From Bryobacterales bacterium (lineage in GTDB: Bacteria > Acidobacteriota > Terriglobia > Bryobacterales > Bryobacteraceae), in assembly GCA_026954325.1 (NCBI GenBank), contig JAIXKK010000217.1, positions 1-64,000 on the forward strand: a stretch of DNA of 64,000 nucleotides, read 5' to 3'. Below the pieces are notes generated by a model. That model made no database searches and was not told the origin of the DNA. It saw only the letters and a list, made by a program, of their open reading frames with translations. The position numbers and the translations under genes are program-made. Position 1 is the stretch's first letter, and each line of letters begins with the position of its first letter. Positions 34,793-43,399 of the stretch are shown one piece after another.

Positions 34793-35170
34793 ATGCGGAT
34801 TCGAATCATGCTTCTCGCCGCCGTGTTGGCGCTTACGGTCTCCCTGTCCGCCGATGAGCCCGAAACGAAGTTACGCGTCGAGGTGAAAACGCTGAAAGGC
34901 CGGCCGGTCGACCGCGCCTCGGTAGTGCTCGACTTCGTCGAAGGCCGTTCCGTCGCCAGGTTCGGGAAGAAGATCCGAACGCATTGGGAAACACGCACCA
35001 ACCAGGATGGTGTCGCCAAGCTGCCCCCAATTCCTCAAGGCAAGATCAGGATCCAGGTCATCGCCAAGGGCTACCAGACGTCCGGCAACGTCTACGACGT
35101 GAACGAAGAGGAGAAGACCATCGAGATCCGCCTGAACCCACCCCAGTCCCAGTACTCCGTCCACCAATAG
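34793..35170 (+). CDS. Small exported protein with carboxypeptidase-regulatory-like domain
   Basis: A 125-residue protein with a signal peptide (MRIRIMLLAAVLALTVSLSA) and one beta-sandwich domain of the CarboxypepD-regulatory type: LRVEVKTLKGRPVDRASVVLDF, then TNQDGVAKLPPIPQGKIRIQVIAKGYQ. Such domains are accessory folds with no catalytic site. ATG 34793 is preferred over 34784 because the latter overlaps a TAAAAT box that ends seven bases before 34793, fitting a leaderless message. Confidence 0.7.
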   Translation: MRIRIMLLAAVLALTVSLSADEPETKLRVEVKTLKGRPVDRASVVLDFVEGRSVARFGKKIRTHWETRTNQDGVAKLPPIPQGKIRIQVIAKGYQTSGNVYDVNEEEKTIEIRLNPPQSQYSVHQ

Positions 35171-35250
35171 GACTTTTGCCCCATCCGAATCCAACCAAAG
35201 ACATATCGCCAACCGGTCTGGCTCCGGACACCATTTACAATAATAGGTTC

Positions 35251-35499
35251 ATGACTTATCGCGTTCACGTTTCTCTGAAGGCCACTGTGCTCGATCCGCA
35301 GGGGCAGACCATCTGTTCGGCATTACAGGGACACGGGCACCCTACCGTGGCCGGTGTCCGGCAGGGAAAATTTTTCGACATACGGATGAGCCCCGGCGCT
35401 GACCGGCAAGAGGCCGCGGCGGAGATTGACCAGATCGCGCGTGAAGTATTGACCAATCCGGTGATTGAAGACTTCCACGTCGAATGTCTCGAATCCTGA
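35251..35499 (+). CDS. purS: Phosphoribosylformylglycinamidine synthase, PurS subunit
   Basis: An 82-residue protein with the PurS pattern: YRVHVSLKATVLDPQGQTICSALQGHG, VRQGKFFDI, then IAREVLTNPVIEDFHVE. PurS bridges PurQ and PurL in the multi-subunit FGAM synthase of de novo purine synthesis. purQ and purL are not next to it; glmS, another glutamine-using enzyme, follows after 19 bases. A TACAAT box ends nine bases before the ATG. In-frame sequence before 35251 does not look like PurS. Confidence 0.9.
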   Translation: MTYRVHVSLKATVLDPQGQTICSALQGHGHPTVAGVRQGKFFDIRMSPGADRQEAAAEIDQIAREVLTNPVIEDFHVECLES

Positions 35500-35518
35500 A
35501 CCAGCGGGAGGTAGTAGG

Positions 35519-37375
35519 ATGTGCGGCATTATGGGCTACGTCGGCGCGCGCAAGGCGGTGCCGATTATTCTCGACGGACTGCGGCGGCTTGAGTACCGGG
35601 GATATGATTCCGCGGGACTGGCGGTCCTCGACGGCGCGGGAGATCTCGTAGTACGGCGCGCCTCCGGAAAGCTTCGCAACCTCGAAGAGGTCATCCGCAA
35701 TCAACCGGTCGAGGGCTCCTTCGGCATAGGCCACACACGATGGGCCACCCACGGGCGTCCCACCGAGGAAAACGCCCATCCGCACCGCGACGGCAAGGGC
35801 GATATCGTCGTGGTCCACAACGGGATTGTCGAAAACTACCTTTCCTTGAAGCACCGCCTCGAGGCCGAAGGCCACCATTTCGTCAGCGAGACGGACACGG
35901 AGGTGATCGCTCATCTGGTGGAGAGCCACTACGACGGCCATAACCTCGAAGATGCCGCCGCGAAGGCATGCCGTGAAATCAATGGTGTATTCGCGCTCGC
36001 CATCATGGCCAAATCGAGTCCGGGGAAGATCGTCGCCGCGCGCTCCGGCCCTCCCGTGGTTGTCGGCCTGGGAGAAGGGGAGTATTTCGTCGCCTCCGAC
36101 GTGCCGGCGCTCTTGAACCATACACGGGACATGTTCTTCCTCGCCGATGGAGACATGGCCGTGGTCACCGCCGAGGGCGTGCACCTGATGGATTTCCACG
36201 GCAGGCCCATCAAACGCCAGGTATCGCACATCCTGTGGGACCCCATCATGGCGGAAAAGGGCGGCTACAAGCATTTCATGCTCAAGGAAATCTTCGAGCA
36301 GCCCCGCGCCATCCGCGACACCATGCTGGGGCGCGTGGGCCAGGAAACGGGCCGCATCTTCCTCGACGAGATGGATATCAGCGAGGCGGAATTCAAGAGC
36401 TTCGAGCACGTCCGCATCGTCGCCTGCGGAACAAGCTGGCATGCCGCGCTTGCCGGAAAATTCATGATCGAGAAACTCGCGCGAATCCCCGTGGAAGTGG
36501 ATTACGGCAGCGAATTCCGCTACCGCGACCCGATCGTGGACGCGCGTACCCTGACCGTGGTCATCTCCCAATCCGGGGAAACGGCGGACACCCTGGCGGC
36601 TCAACGCGAAGCCAGACAGAAGAAGTCCAAAACACTCGCCATCTGTAATGTTTTGGGCTCGATGATCACTCGCGAAGCCTCCGGCACGTTGCTCACTCAC
36701 GCCGGACCCGAAATCGGCGTCGCCTCCACCAAGGCGTTCACCTCGCAGTTGACCGCTCTCTTCCTGTTGGCCATGTACCTGGGACAAATCCGCCAGCGGC
36801 TGTCCCCCGGGCTTTCCCAAAGCCTCATGCAGGATCTGACCCGGCTTCCCGGAAAGCTCGAGCATGTCCTTTCCGCCGGCCCTATCACCGGCGACCTTGT
36901 GAAAAAGCTTTTCCGCGTGACCGATTTTCTCTTCCTCGGCCGCGGCATCCACTTCCCCATCGCTCTCGAAGGAGCGCTCAAACTCAAGGAGATTTCCTAC
37001 ATCCACGCCGAAGGCTACCCCGCGGGTGAGATGAAGCATGGCCCCAACGCGCTCATCGACGAGAATCTTCCCGTGGTTGTCCTGGCGGCGCGGGACCCTT
37101 CGGACCCGTCGAGCCGCGTTCTGTTCGAGAAGACCCTCTCCAACATTCAGGAAGTGAAGGCGCGCGGCGGAATGGTGCTCGCCGTGGCTTGTGAAGGCGA
37201 ATCGGAGATCGACAAGATGGCGGACCGCGTCCTCTGGATTCCTCCCTCGAATGAGATGCTGCTGCCCATTCTCGAGATCGTGCCGCTTCAACTGCTGGCC
37301 TATCACATCGCCGTACGCCGCGGTTGCGATGTCGATCAACCGCGCAACCTCGCCAAGAGCGTGACCGTGGAATGA
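35519..37375 (+). CDS. glmS: Glutamine--fructose-6-phosphate aminotransferase (isomerizing)
   Basis: A 618-residue enzyme of normal family length. The N-terminal nucleophile is Cys2 (MCGIMGYVG). Glutaminase motifs are GIGHTRWATHG and HNGIVENY. Two SIS isomerase domains follow, with CGTSWHAALAGKF, ISQSGETADTL, the family-defining STKAFTSQL and a C-terminal QPRNLAKSVTVE. It makes glucosamine-6-phosphate for peptidoglycan and lipopolysaccharide. The start is fixed by GGGAGG seven bases upstream and by the need for Cys2. No glmS ribozyme is possible in the 19-base upstream gap. Confidence 0.97.
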   Translation: MCGIMGYVGARKAVPIILDGLRRLEYRGYDSAGLAVLDGAGDLVVRRASGKLRNLEEVIRNQPVEGSFGIGHTRWATHGRPTEENAHPHRDGKGDIVVVHNGIVENYLSLKHRLEAEGHHFVSETDTEVIAHLVESHYDGHNLEDAAAKACREINGVFALAIMAKSSPGKIVAARSGPPVVVGLGEGEYFVASDVPALLNHTRDMFFLADGDMAVVTAEGVHLMDFHGRPIKRQVSHILWDPIMAEKGGYKHFMLKEIFEQPRAIRDTMLGRVGQETGRIFLDEMDISEAEFKSFEHVRIVACGTSWHAALAGKFMIEKLARIPVEVDYGSEFRYRDPIVDARTLTVVISQSGETADTLAAQREARQKKSKTLAICNVLGSMITREASGTLLTHAGPEIGVASTKAFTSQLTALFLLAMYLGQIRQRLSPGLSQSLMQDLTRLPGKLEHVLSAGPITGDLVKKLFRVTDFLFLGRGIHFPIALEGALKLKEISYIHAEGYPAGEMKHGPNALIDENLPVVVLAARDPSDPSSRVLFEKTLSNIQEVKARGGMVLAVACEGESEIDKMADRVLWIPPSNEMLLPILEIVPLQLLAYHIAVRRGCDVDQPRNLAKSVTVE

Positions 37376-37791
37376 AGCAGTTCACCCATCGCCTGGAAGT
37401 AAGAACCAGCGGAAAAGGCCTCTACAACATCAGCCGGCAGGTGGAGAGTTGGGTGAACGGCCACAAACTCACCACCGGGTTATTGACCGTATTCCTGCAA
37501 CACACCTCCGCTTCCCTCACCGTGCAGGAAAACGCCGACCCGGATGTGGTTTACGACCTCGCGGATTTCTTCGAAAAACTCGTGCCGGACAATCCTCGCC
37601 TGTACCGCCACGCCATCGAGGGCCCGGACGACATGCCCGCGCACATTCGCGCCGCTCTCACGATGACCCAGCTTTCCATTCCCCTTGTGGACGGAGAATT
37701 GGCGCTCGGAACATGGCAGGGGATTTATGTTTTTGAACACCGCGCCGCTGCCCACCGCCGCGGCGTCGTGCTCCACCTCGCCGGGGAATAA
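37372..37791 (+). CDS. yjbQ: YjbQ/UPF0047 family protein
   Basis: A 139-residue protein with the UPF0047 signature TVFLQHTSASLTVQENADPDVVYDLADFF, a histidine-containing HTSASL site, and GTWQGIYVFEHR near the end. The family is linked to secondary thiamine-phosphate synthase activity, but its true role is uncertain. The ATG overlaps the glmS stop as ATGA, so it is translated with glmS. It converges with the cupin gene two bases away. Confidence 0.9.
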   Translation: MKQFTHRLEVRTSGKGLYNISRQVESWVNGHKLTTGLLTVFLQHTSASLTVQENADPDVVYDLADFFEKLVPDNPRLYRHAIEGPDDMPAHIRAALTMTQLSIPLVDGELALGTWQGIYVFEHRAAAHRRGVVLHLAGE

Positions 37792-37793
37792 CG

Positions 37794-38654
37794 CTACTTC
37801 ACTTCGATCGTGTCCAGCGCCCACTTCGCGCGCGCGATTCCCACAATCATGACCTCGAGATCGTTCGTCCCTTCAAACGAATGGACTTCATTCAGGAACA
37901 CCGGCACCGCATCTCCCTTCCGGATCGCCGCCGATTCCTTCCCCACATGCGCGACGCCCGCGCCGTTCATCACATAGAAGAACTCCTCGACGTTCTCGTG
38001 GCGGTGCCGCCCCAGGGAAGCCCCCGCGGGAATCACCATATGGTCGACATAAGACCAGTTGGTGTAGAAGACCTCCGGAGGCAGCGCCCGCCGGTAGCGG
38101 ACCGTGCCCTTGCCGCCCAGCATGCCGCCGACAGGCTTGAGCAGTTCCTTGTCGAGATGCATGCGAATGAAAACCGGCTTGGCATCCAGCGCCGCCCCCG
38201 CTCGATCGTCGTCCAGGTCCGTGTTGTCGTACTTCCCCTTGATGCTGCCCACGGCGATGTTCATCCATTCCACCGGCTTCGGCCCGGGGTTGTAAATGGC
38301 GTGTGAGTGCCCCATCCGGCACGGTGCGCCCGCGGGTCCCTTGAGCGTCGAAGTGCGGCCGTCAATCGTGAATTGGGCCTCGTTGTCGAAGATGACGAAC
38401 ATCTCTTCCATGTGATTGTGGAAATGATGGCCAATGCCGCCGCCGGGTGGAATGACGCCGCGATGCAGGAATATGAGGTTCGTGCTGAACGTCCGGTCGT
38501 CGAACAGGCCCATGAAGTCCAACTCCCCTGCTCCGGCATGAACGTGAGGGATGGCTCGATATTGGGACGGGTCGGTGTGCGCAATGCGTGAGACGAGGGG
38601 CTCGGCCGCTTGCAGGGCTATCGCGGGAAGAAGGAACAGCAACAAAGTTCGCAT
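37794..38654 (-). CDS. Exported two-cupin protein
   Basis: A 286-residue protein with signal peptide MRTLLLFLLPAIALQAAEP and two cupin barrels. The first has HHFHNHMEEMFVIFDNEAQFTIDGR and GHSHAIYNPG; the second has LGRHRHENVEEFFYVMNGAG and VFLNEVHSFEG. Each carries a H-x-H...E metal site, so it is probably a metal-dependent dioxygenase, isomerase or sugar-binding protein of the periplasm. The start is ATG 38654, nine bases after a TATAGT box. It is divergent from the aldo/keto reductase. Confidence 0.8.
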   Translation of the reverse strand: MRTLLLFLLPAIALQAAEPLVSRIAHTDPSQYRAIPHVHAGAGELDFMGLFDDRTFSTNLIFLHRGVIPPGGGIGHHFHNHMEEMFVIFDNEAQFTIDGRTSTLKGPAGAPCRMGHSHAIYNPGPKPVEWMNIAVGSIKGKYDNTDLDDDRAGAALDAKPVFIRMHLDKELLKPVGGMLGGKGTVRYRRALPPEVFYTNWSYVDHMVIPAGASLGRHRHENVEEFFYVMNGAGVAHVGKESAAIRKGDAVPVFLNEVHSFEGTNDLEVMIVGIARAKWALDTIEVK

Positions 38655-38723
38655 GATTTCCTGACTATACTCCACGGCGTTGCCCGCCTGCGATACCATA
38701 CGAACAACGGAAGGAGCTACCGA

Positions 38724-39698
38724 ATGTCCATTTCCCGGCGGAAATTTCTCGAAACCACGGCGGTGACCCCGCTCGCCGCTCACTTCGCCCAGGGCGCTTC
38801 CGTCGATAAGCGCACCGGCATGCCAACCCGCATTCTCGGAAAAACCGGCGCGGCGGTCTCCTGTATCGCGTTCGGATGCGGCAGCCGCTTCCTGATGTAT
38901 AAGGATGAAGACAAAGCGCTCGAAGCAGTCAACCGCGCCATCGATCTGGGCATCACCTATATCGACACGGCTTACGGTTATGGAAACGGCAAGAGTGAGA
39001 CGCGCATCGGCCATGTCATGAAGACCCGGCGCAAGGAAGTATGGCTCGCCACGAAAATCAACAAACGCAACGGCGATGAGGCCATGCGGGTCATCGAGGG
39101 CAGCCTCGAGCGCTTACAGACGGATCACGTCGACCTGCTCCATATCCACAGCCTCACTACTCCCGAGGATCTTGCCGAAATCGAGGCCAACGACGGAGTT
39201 CTCAAAGTACTGTACAAGGTGAAGGAACAGAAAATGGCCCGCTTCATCGGCATCACCAGCCACAGCGACCCTCACGTGCTTAAGACAGCGCTCGAGCGCC
39301 ACGAATTCGATTGCACCCAGATGGCTCTGAACGCGGCGCGGGTCGGAATGCGGAACGCTCCCGGCGGCATGGCCATCAACCCCATGCGCGACAGTTTCGA
39401 GGCGCTGGCCCTCCCCGTGGCGAACCGCAAGAACATGGGCGTGATTGCGATGAAAATTTTCGGGCAGGAGGGCCTGGTCGGAAAAGCGCCCATCGAAAAG
39501 CTCATCCGCTACTCGCTCTCTTTGCCGGTTGCCGCCGCCGTGCTGGGTATGCCGAAAATCGAGTTCATCGAAGAGAATATCCGCATCGCAAAATCATTCC
39601 AACCGCTGCCGAAACGCGAAATGCAAGCGCTGCCGGCAAACCTGTCGCCGCAGAAGGCTGAATTGGATCGCTTCTTTGCGAATCACATCGACGCCTGA
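38724..39698 (+). CDS. Tat-exported aldo/keto reductase
   Basis: A 324-residue protein starting MSISRRKFLETTAVTPLAAHFAQG, a twin-arginine leader. The AKR tetrad is visible: Asp and Tyr in YIDTAYGYGNGKSETRIG, Lys in WLATKINKR, His in DLLHIHSL. The barrel ends with LPVAAAVLGMPKIEFIEENI. It likely reduces a sugar or aldehyde; export by Tat suggests NADP is bound before export. The start is firm: AAGGAG lies seven bases before ATG 38724. Confidence 0.9.
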   Translation: MSISRRKFLETTAVTPLAAHFAQGASVDKRTGMPTRILGKTGAAVSCIAFGCGSRFLMYKDEDKALEAVNRAIDLGITYIDTAYGYGNGKSETRIGHVMKTRRKEVWLATKINKRNGDEAMRVIEGSLERLQTDHVDLLHIHSLTTPEDLAEIEANDGVLKVLYKVKEQKMARFIGITSHSDPHVLKTALERHEFDCTQMALNAARVGMRNAPGGMAINPMRDSFEALALPVANRKNMGVIAMKIFGQEGLVGKAPIEKLIRYSLSLPVAAAVLGMPKIEFIEENIRIAKSFQPLPKREMQALPANLSPQKAELDRFFANHIDA

Positions 39699-39713
39699 GG
39701 ACAAGGGCGGCAA

Positions 39714-40847
39714 TTACAGCAGGGGACGCAGCGCCTGATCAAGATCGGCCATCAGGTCGTCCGCGTTCTCAATCCCGGCGGAAAGCCGCAGCAGGTTAGC
39801 GGGAGTCTTGCTCTTCGGCCCCTCGACGGATGCGCGGTGCTCGATGAGGCTGTGCGTACCGCCGAGGCTGGTGGCGCGCGTGAAAATACGGACACGGGCC
39901 GCCACGCCCATGGCTTCCTGTTTGCCGCCGCGCACCTGAACAGACAGCATCCCGCCGAATCCTCCCGGCATCTGCGCCCGGGCCAGTTGGTGATGCGGAT
40001 GGGAGGAGAGCCCGGGATAGAGCACGCGTTCCACCGCGGCATGTCCTTCCAGAAATTCGGCGATTCTAAGGGCGTTTGCCGCCTGCTGGCGAACTCGCAG
40101 CACTAACGTGTCCACGCCTCTCCGCGTAAGCCAGCAATCAAACGGCGATGGAACCGCGCCCCCGTACTTCTGCGATTTCCGGGCGCGCTCGAAGAGATAG
40201 TTATCGAATCTGGTGATCAGCGCGCCGCCCACCACATCACTATGCCCGGCGATGAACTTCGTGGTGGAATGCATCACCATGTCAATGCCGAAATCGAACG
40301 GGCGCTGGATGACCGGCGTGGTGAAGGTCCCGTCGCAGATACTGATCGCGTTGGCCTTTCTGGCGATCTGGGCAATAGCGGACAAATCCGCCACCCTGAG
40401 CATGGGATTGGACGGGGACTCCACCCACAATAGCCTGGTGTTGGGCTTCATGGCCGCCGCGCTGACGGCGTCAAGATCGGTCATGTCCACAAAGGAGGAC
40501 GCGAGTTTCCATTCGGCGAACACCTCCCCGACGACGCGCCGCAAGCCGTAGTAGACATCGTCAGGGAAAATCAGGTGGTCTCCGGGCTCCATCGCCTGCA
40601 CCACCGCGTTGACAACGGCAAGTCCGGAGGAGAAGACAAGCCCCTCCTTACCCCCTTCGAGAGTAGCGAGGCACTTCTCGAGTGTTTCGCGGTTCGGATT
40701 CTCTTCGCGGGAATAGGTGTAGCCTCGAGGCCATTTGCCATTGGGGTCTCGCTCGAAAGTAGTGGAGAGATGAATCGGCTGGGCGACCGCGCCGGTGGCG
40801 GGATCCACCCGGCGGCCCGCATGAACGGCTAACGTCTCAATCTGCAT
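39714..40847 (-). CDS. Cystathionine gamma-synthase/lyase family PLP enzyme
   Basis: A 377-residue trans-sulfuration enzyme. It starts MQIETLAVHAGRR and has YTYSREENPNRETLEKCLATLEGG, SSGLAVVNAVVQ, the PLP Lys in MHSTTKFIAGHSDVVGGAL, and the C-terminal SLGGTHSLIEHRAS. Whether it is MetB or a lyase cannot be decided from these motifs. ATG 40847 is chosen; 40856 is possible. A strong intrinsic terminator (40904-40936) lies 57 bases upstream on the same strand, so the gene has its own promoter or is controlled by that terminator. Confidence 0.9.
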   Translation of the reverse strand: MQIETLAVHAGRRVDPATGAVAQPIHLSTTFERDPNGKWPRGYTYSREENPNRETLEKCLATLEGGKEGLVFSSGLAVVNAVVQAMEPGDHLIFPDDVYYGLRRVVGEVFAEWKLASSFVDMTDLDAVSAAAMKPNTRLLWVESPSNPMLRVADLSAIAQIARKANAISICDGTFTTPVIQRPFDFGIDMVMHSTTKFIAGHSDVVGGALITRFDNYLFERARKSQKYGGAVPSPFDCWLTRRGVDTLVLRVRQQAANALRIAEFLEGHAAVERVLYPGLSSHPHHQLARAQMPGGFGGMLSVQVRGGKQEAMGVAARVRIFTRATSLGGTHSLIEHRASVEGPKSKTPANLLRLSAGIENADDLMADLDQALRPLL

Positions 40848-40903
40848 TGTTCCCATTCTAATGGCGCGGGATCTGGCAGGGGATGAAAAGTGAGGAAGCA
40901 CAC

Positions 40904-40936
40904 CAAAAAATGCCGGGCGCTGGTCGGGCGCCCGGC
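40904..40936 (-). terminator. Rho-independent terminator
   Basis: On the minus strand GCCGGGCGC-CCGACCA-GCGCCCGGC forms a perfect 9-bp GC-rich stem with a 7-base loop, followed by ATTTTTTGG. It ends the molybdopterin-protein transcript, or attenuates transcription into the trans-sulfuration gene. Confidence 0.88.
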
Positions 40937-40946
40937 TGAGGAGCAC

Positions 40947-40977
40947 CCACAAGCCGCTCGGAGGTAACGGCTTGTGG
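40947..40977 (-). promoter_or_regulatory. Additional perfect 10-bp hairpin ahead of the terminator
   Basis: CCACAAGCCG and CGGCTTGTGG (40947-40956 and 40968-40977) enclose an 11-base loop. It lies between the stop at 40994 and the terminator. It lacks its own T-tract. It may be a 3'-end stabilising structure or part of a leader of the downstream gene; I could not match it to a known riboswitch. Confidence 0.5.
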
Positions 40978-40993
40978 TAGTGGAGGAGAACGA

Positions 40994-41965
40994 CTAAGCC
41001 AACAGGCCGCCGTGGCCCAAGCAGGCTATCTCCCAGCCTGAAACTCTATAACGGGCCAATACAGGCGGCAAAACCATATCCACCACGTTCGGCTTGGCCG
41101 AACGGAAGCATCCCGGCGCCGAGATGATCGGGATGTCTTCCCTATATCCTAGCAGAAACAGGTTGCCGGGCTCCACCGGGGCAAGAAACCGCTCCAGGTG
41201 GCAGCCGATTTTGGCCATTCCTCTGCCGATGGTGTCCTCCGGACCGGCAGGGGCAGTAGTCGAAGCTATCAGGATCCCGGTAGGTTTGGCGCGGGCGAGG
41301 TGGTTGAGTGCCCTGGCTACCGACCCTTCGTCCTCCACCGCCGCCAGCACGTAGCTTGGAGTCACGGAGAAACGCTCCAACCGCTGCCTCATGATGTTCT
41401 CAAACAGTTGACGGGCGCGTTCCCCGCTGATCGGATCTGTATACAGTACGCCCAACGCGGGGTTGCGAATAGGCCTCGCCTGCAGAATTGGTCCGCGCTC
41501 CTTGAGTATCGAGATCACGGCTTCCAATTGCGCCTGCGCGATGGCGAAAGGCGCGCTCTTCACCGTACAGATTCTCTGACCCGCCTTGGCGTAGCTGAAA
41601 TTCAGCATCGTGCTGATCACGACGCTGGCCGTGCAGTTGATCTGCTTCAGCAGTTCGTCGTCCACCAGCACGCAGCAGTCTACCGTGGCCACCAGGTTCG
41701 CGCGCCCTCCCGCCGCGAGGCGGATCTCCAGGCACCCGCACCCCAACTCGCGGGATACCTGCATCACGGCGTCGTCCTCTCCAACTTCGCCGTCTTCCAA
41801 TTCCGTCACCCAGACCTGCTCCATCCCTTCCAGCGCGAGGAGTTTGATATCCTCCTCGCTCAGGACGTGGCCTTTGGCCAAGAGCTTCTTCCCGCCCGGG
41901 CGAAAAATAGTGCAGCACAGGATTCGCCCCATCGACTCCCTGATGTCAACGGTTTGCGCCTTCAT
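40994..41965 (-). CDS. Molybdopterin-binding (MoeA/MogA-like) protein
   Basis: A 323-residue protein resembling the molybdopterin-binding half of molybdenum-cofactor proteins: MGRILCCTIFRPGGKKLLAKGHVLSEEDIKLL, GILIASTTAPAGPEDTIGRGM (the GxS...DxT-type cofactor loop) and IPIISAPGCFRSAKPNVVDMVLPPVLA. Related proteins accompany molybdoenzyme maturation. No molybdoenzyme gene is in the window. The start ATG 41965 follows GGGAGAA. It lies 118 bases after argA, perhaps on a separate transcript. Confidence 0.75.
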   Translation of the reverse strand: MKAQTVDIRESMGRILCCTIFRPGGKKLLAKGHVLSEEDIKLLALEGMEQVWVTELEDGEVGEDDAVMQVSRELGCGCLEIRLAAGGRANLVATVDCCVLVDDELLKQINCTASVVISTMLNFSYAKAGQRICTVKSAPFAIAQAQLEAVISILKERGPILQARPIRNPALGVLYTDPISGERARQLFENIMRQRLERFSVTPSYVLAAVEDEGSVARALNHLARAKPTGILIASTTAPAGPEDTIGRGMAKIGCHLERFLAPVEPGNLFLLGYREDIPIISAPGCFRSAKPNVVDMVLPPVLARYRVSGWEIACLGHGGLLA

Positions 41966-42083
41966 GGAAAATTCTCCCAATGGAGCCTCGAAAGGAGACT
42001 ACCTAGCATTAATACACTATCTCTAGTTCAAGGTGGAAGAGTTTTTTCTCATTCTTTCAGAATTTAATATTTCGAAGGCGCTT

Positions 42084-42623
42084 TCAGTGCCGGACGACGG
42101 GCAGGGGAACGAGTTCGGAGTGAACCCGCTCCTTGCGCGGGTAGTACCCCTCGCGCAGTGGTTTGAGCATGGCGATTTCATCGCAAGCCTGGAATTTCGG
42201 GCACCGCAGGCAGTCTTTCCAGGCTTTCAGAGGCAGTTCGCCCCGCTCCACTTCCCGGTAGCCCAATTTGCGGAAGAAGCCGGGGACATAGGTGAAGGCA
42301 AACAGGACGTGCAGCCCGAATTGCCGGGCTTCATCTTCCAAACTGTTCATTAATAAGGCCCCAATGCCGTGCTTCTGGTACTCCAAATCGACGGCGAGGG
42401 AGCGGATTTCCGCGGAGGAGGCCGTGTAGAAATGTAGGGCCGCGCACGCTATCAGCCGGTCGCCGTCAACGGCCACCGCGAAATCGCGTACGTTTTCAGC
42501 CATCTCGAACTCCGTCCGGGGCAGCATGATGCCTCGGACTGCGAACGAATTGATCAGCCGCAGCAGCGCCGGAATATCCGGCATGCCGGCCTTTCGTACT
42601 TTTAACGGAGATTCCGCCTCCAT
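42084..42623 (-). CDS. argA: Short-form N-acetylglutamate synthase (GNAT acetyltransferase)
   Basis: A 179-residue GNAT protein. Acetyl-CoA binding is shown by EIRSLAVDLEYQKHGIGALLMNSLEDEA. The tail has the short-ArgA signature FFRKLGYREVERGELPLKAWKDCLRCPKFQACDEIAM, with its Cys cluster. It acetylates glutamate in the first step of arginine synthesis. ATG 42623 overlaps the argB stop as TGATG. Gene order argC-argB-argA supports the call. Confidence 0.85.
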   Translation of the reverse strand: MEAESPLKVRKAGMPDIPALLRLINSFAVRGIMLPRTEFEMAENVRDFAVAVDGDRLIACAALHFYTASSAEIRSLAVDLEYQKHGIGALLMNSLEDEARQFGLHVLFAFTYVPGFFRKLGYREVERGELPLKAWKDCLRCPKFQACDEIAMLKPLREGYYPRKERVHSELVPLPVVRH

Positions 42624-43399
42624 CACTCAAACGCCTCGTTCACCAACCGTGTACCGATACGCTCCCCCGCCAGCAACGCCCTCACAACACCAGCCTTCGC
42701 CCCCGGAACTATTACCACTTCTTCTACCCCCGCCGCCAACCCATCGCAGGCTGCATTTAGCTTCGCCAGCATGCCCCCGGTGGCTATTCCTTCCTCTATC
42801 AACTGCCGGCACTCGGGCGGAGTCAACGCCTCCAGCAAGCCATTCTCCCCCCGAACGCCTTCGACGTCCGTCAGGAAAAACAGCTTTTCCGAACCGAACC
42901 CAGCCGCGCACGCCACGGCCATTTGATCCGCATTTACGTTGTATATCCGGCCGCTTTTGTCGCCGGCGACACAGGCAATCACCGGGAGGTACCCGTTTCG
43001 CGCCAGCAGATCGAGCAATTCTCCGTTGGCTCGGGTCACGCGGCCCACCGCGCCAAGATCCTCCCGCAATTGCTCCGCTTCGGTGATGCAGGCGTCAATC
43101 CCCGTCAGGCCGACCGGCTTGGCCCCGGCTTCCACGAATGCCGCCACTAATTCGTGATTCACTGTTCCGGCGAACACTTTCAGCACCGCGTCCACCACCT
43201 CCGGGGTAGTGACACGCAACCCATCCACAAATCTGCTCTCCACGCCACGCTCGGCGAGAAATCGCGTCATTTGTTTGCCGCCGCCGTGGACCACCGCCGT
43301 CTCGGTGGTGCGCGCCACCGCCGCAAGTTCCGCCGCGAGCCGCCGCCGCTCCTGGGGCGAATCGAGCAACGAACCGCCAATCTTGACGAGGATTCTCAC
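42623..43399 (-). CDS. argB: Acetylglutamate kinase
   Basis: A 258-residue amino-acid kinase. It has the ATP-site loop VKIGGSLLD, the substrate loop VVHGGGKQMTRFLAERG, the Asn/Asp residues in YNVNADQMAVACA, and the late Lys in ATGGMLAKLNAA. It phosphorylates N-acetylglutamate, the second step of arginine synthesis. The start is GTG 43399, overlapping the argC stop as GTGA; upstream in-frame sequence is shadow. Confidence 0.93.
   Translation of the reverse strand: MRILVKIGGSLLDSPQERRRLAAELAAVARTTETAVVHGGGKQMTRFLAERGVESRFVDGLRVTTPEVVDAVLKVFAGTVNHELVAAFVEAGAKPVGLTGIDACITEAEQLREDLGAVGRVTRANGELLDLLARNGYLPVIACVAGDKSGRIYNVNADQMAVACAAGFGSEKLFFLTDVEGVRGENGLLEALTPPECRQLIEEGIATGGMLAKLNAACDGLAAGVEEVVIVPGAKAGVVRALLAGERIGTRLVNEAFE

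Noticed and set aside
35171..35518. A glmS ribozyme or riboswitch upstream of glmS
   Set aside because: purS fills the space and only 19 bases separate it from glmS.
35342..37339. A 665-codon open frame antisense to glmS
   Set aside because: The opposite strand encodes a full-length GlmS with all motifs; the antisense product has no recognisable domain or ribosome site.
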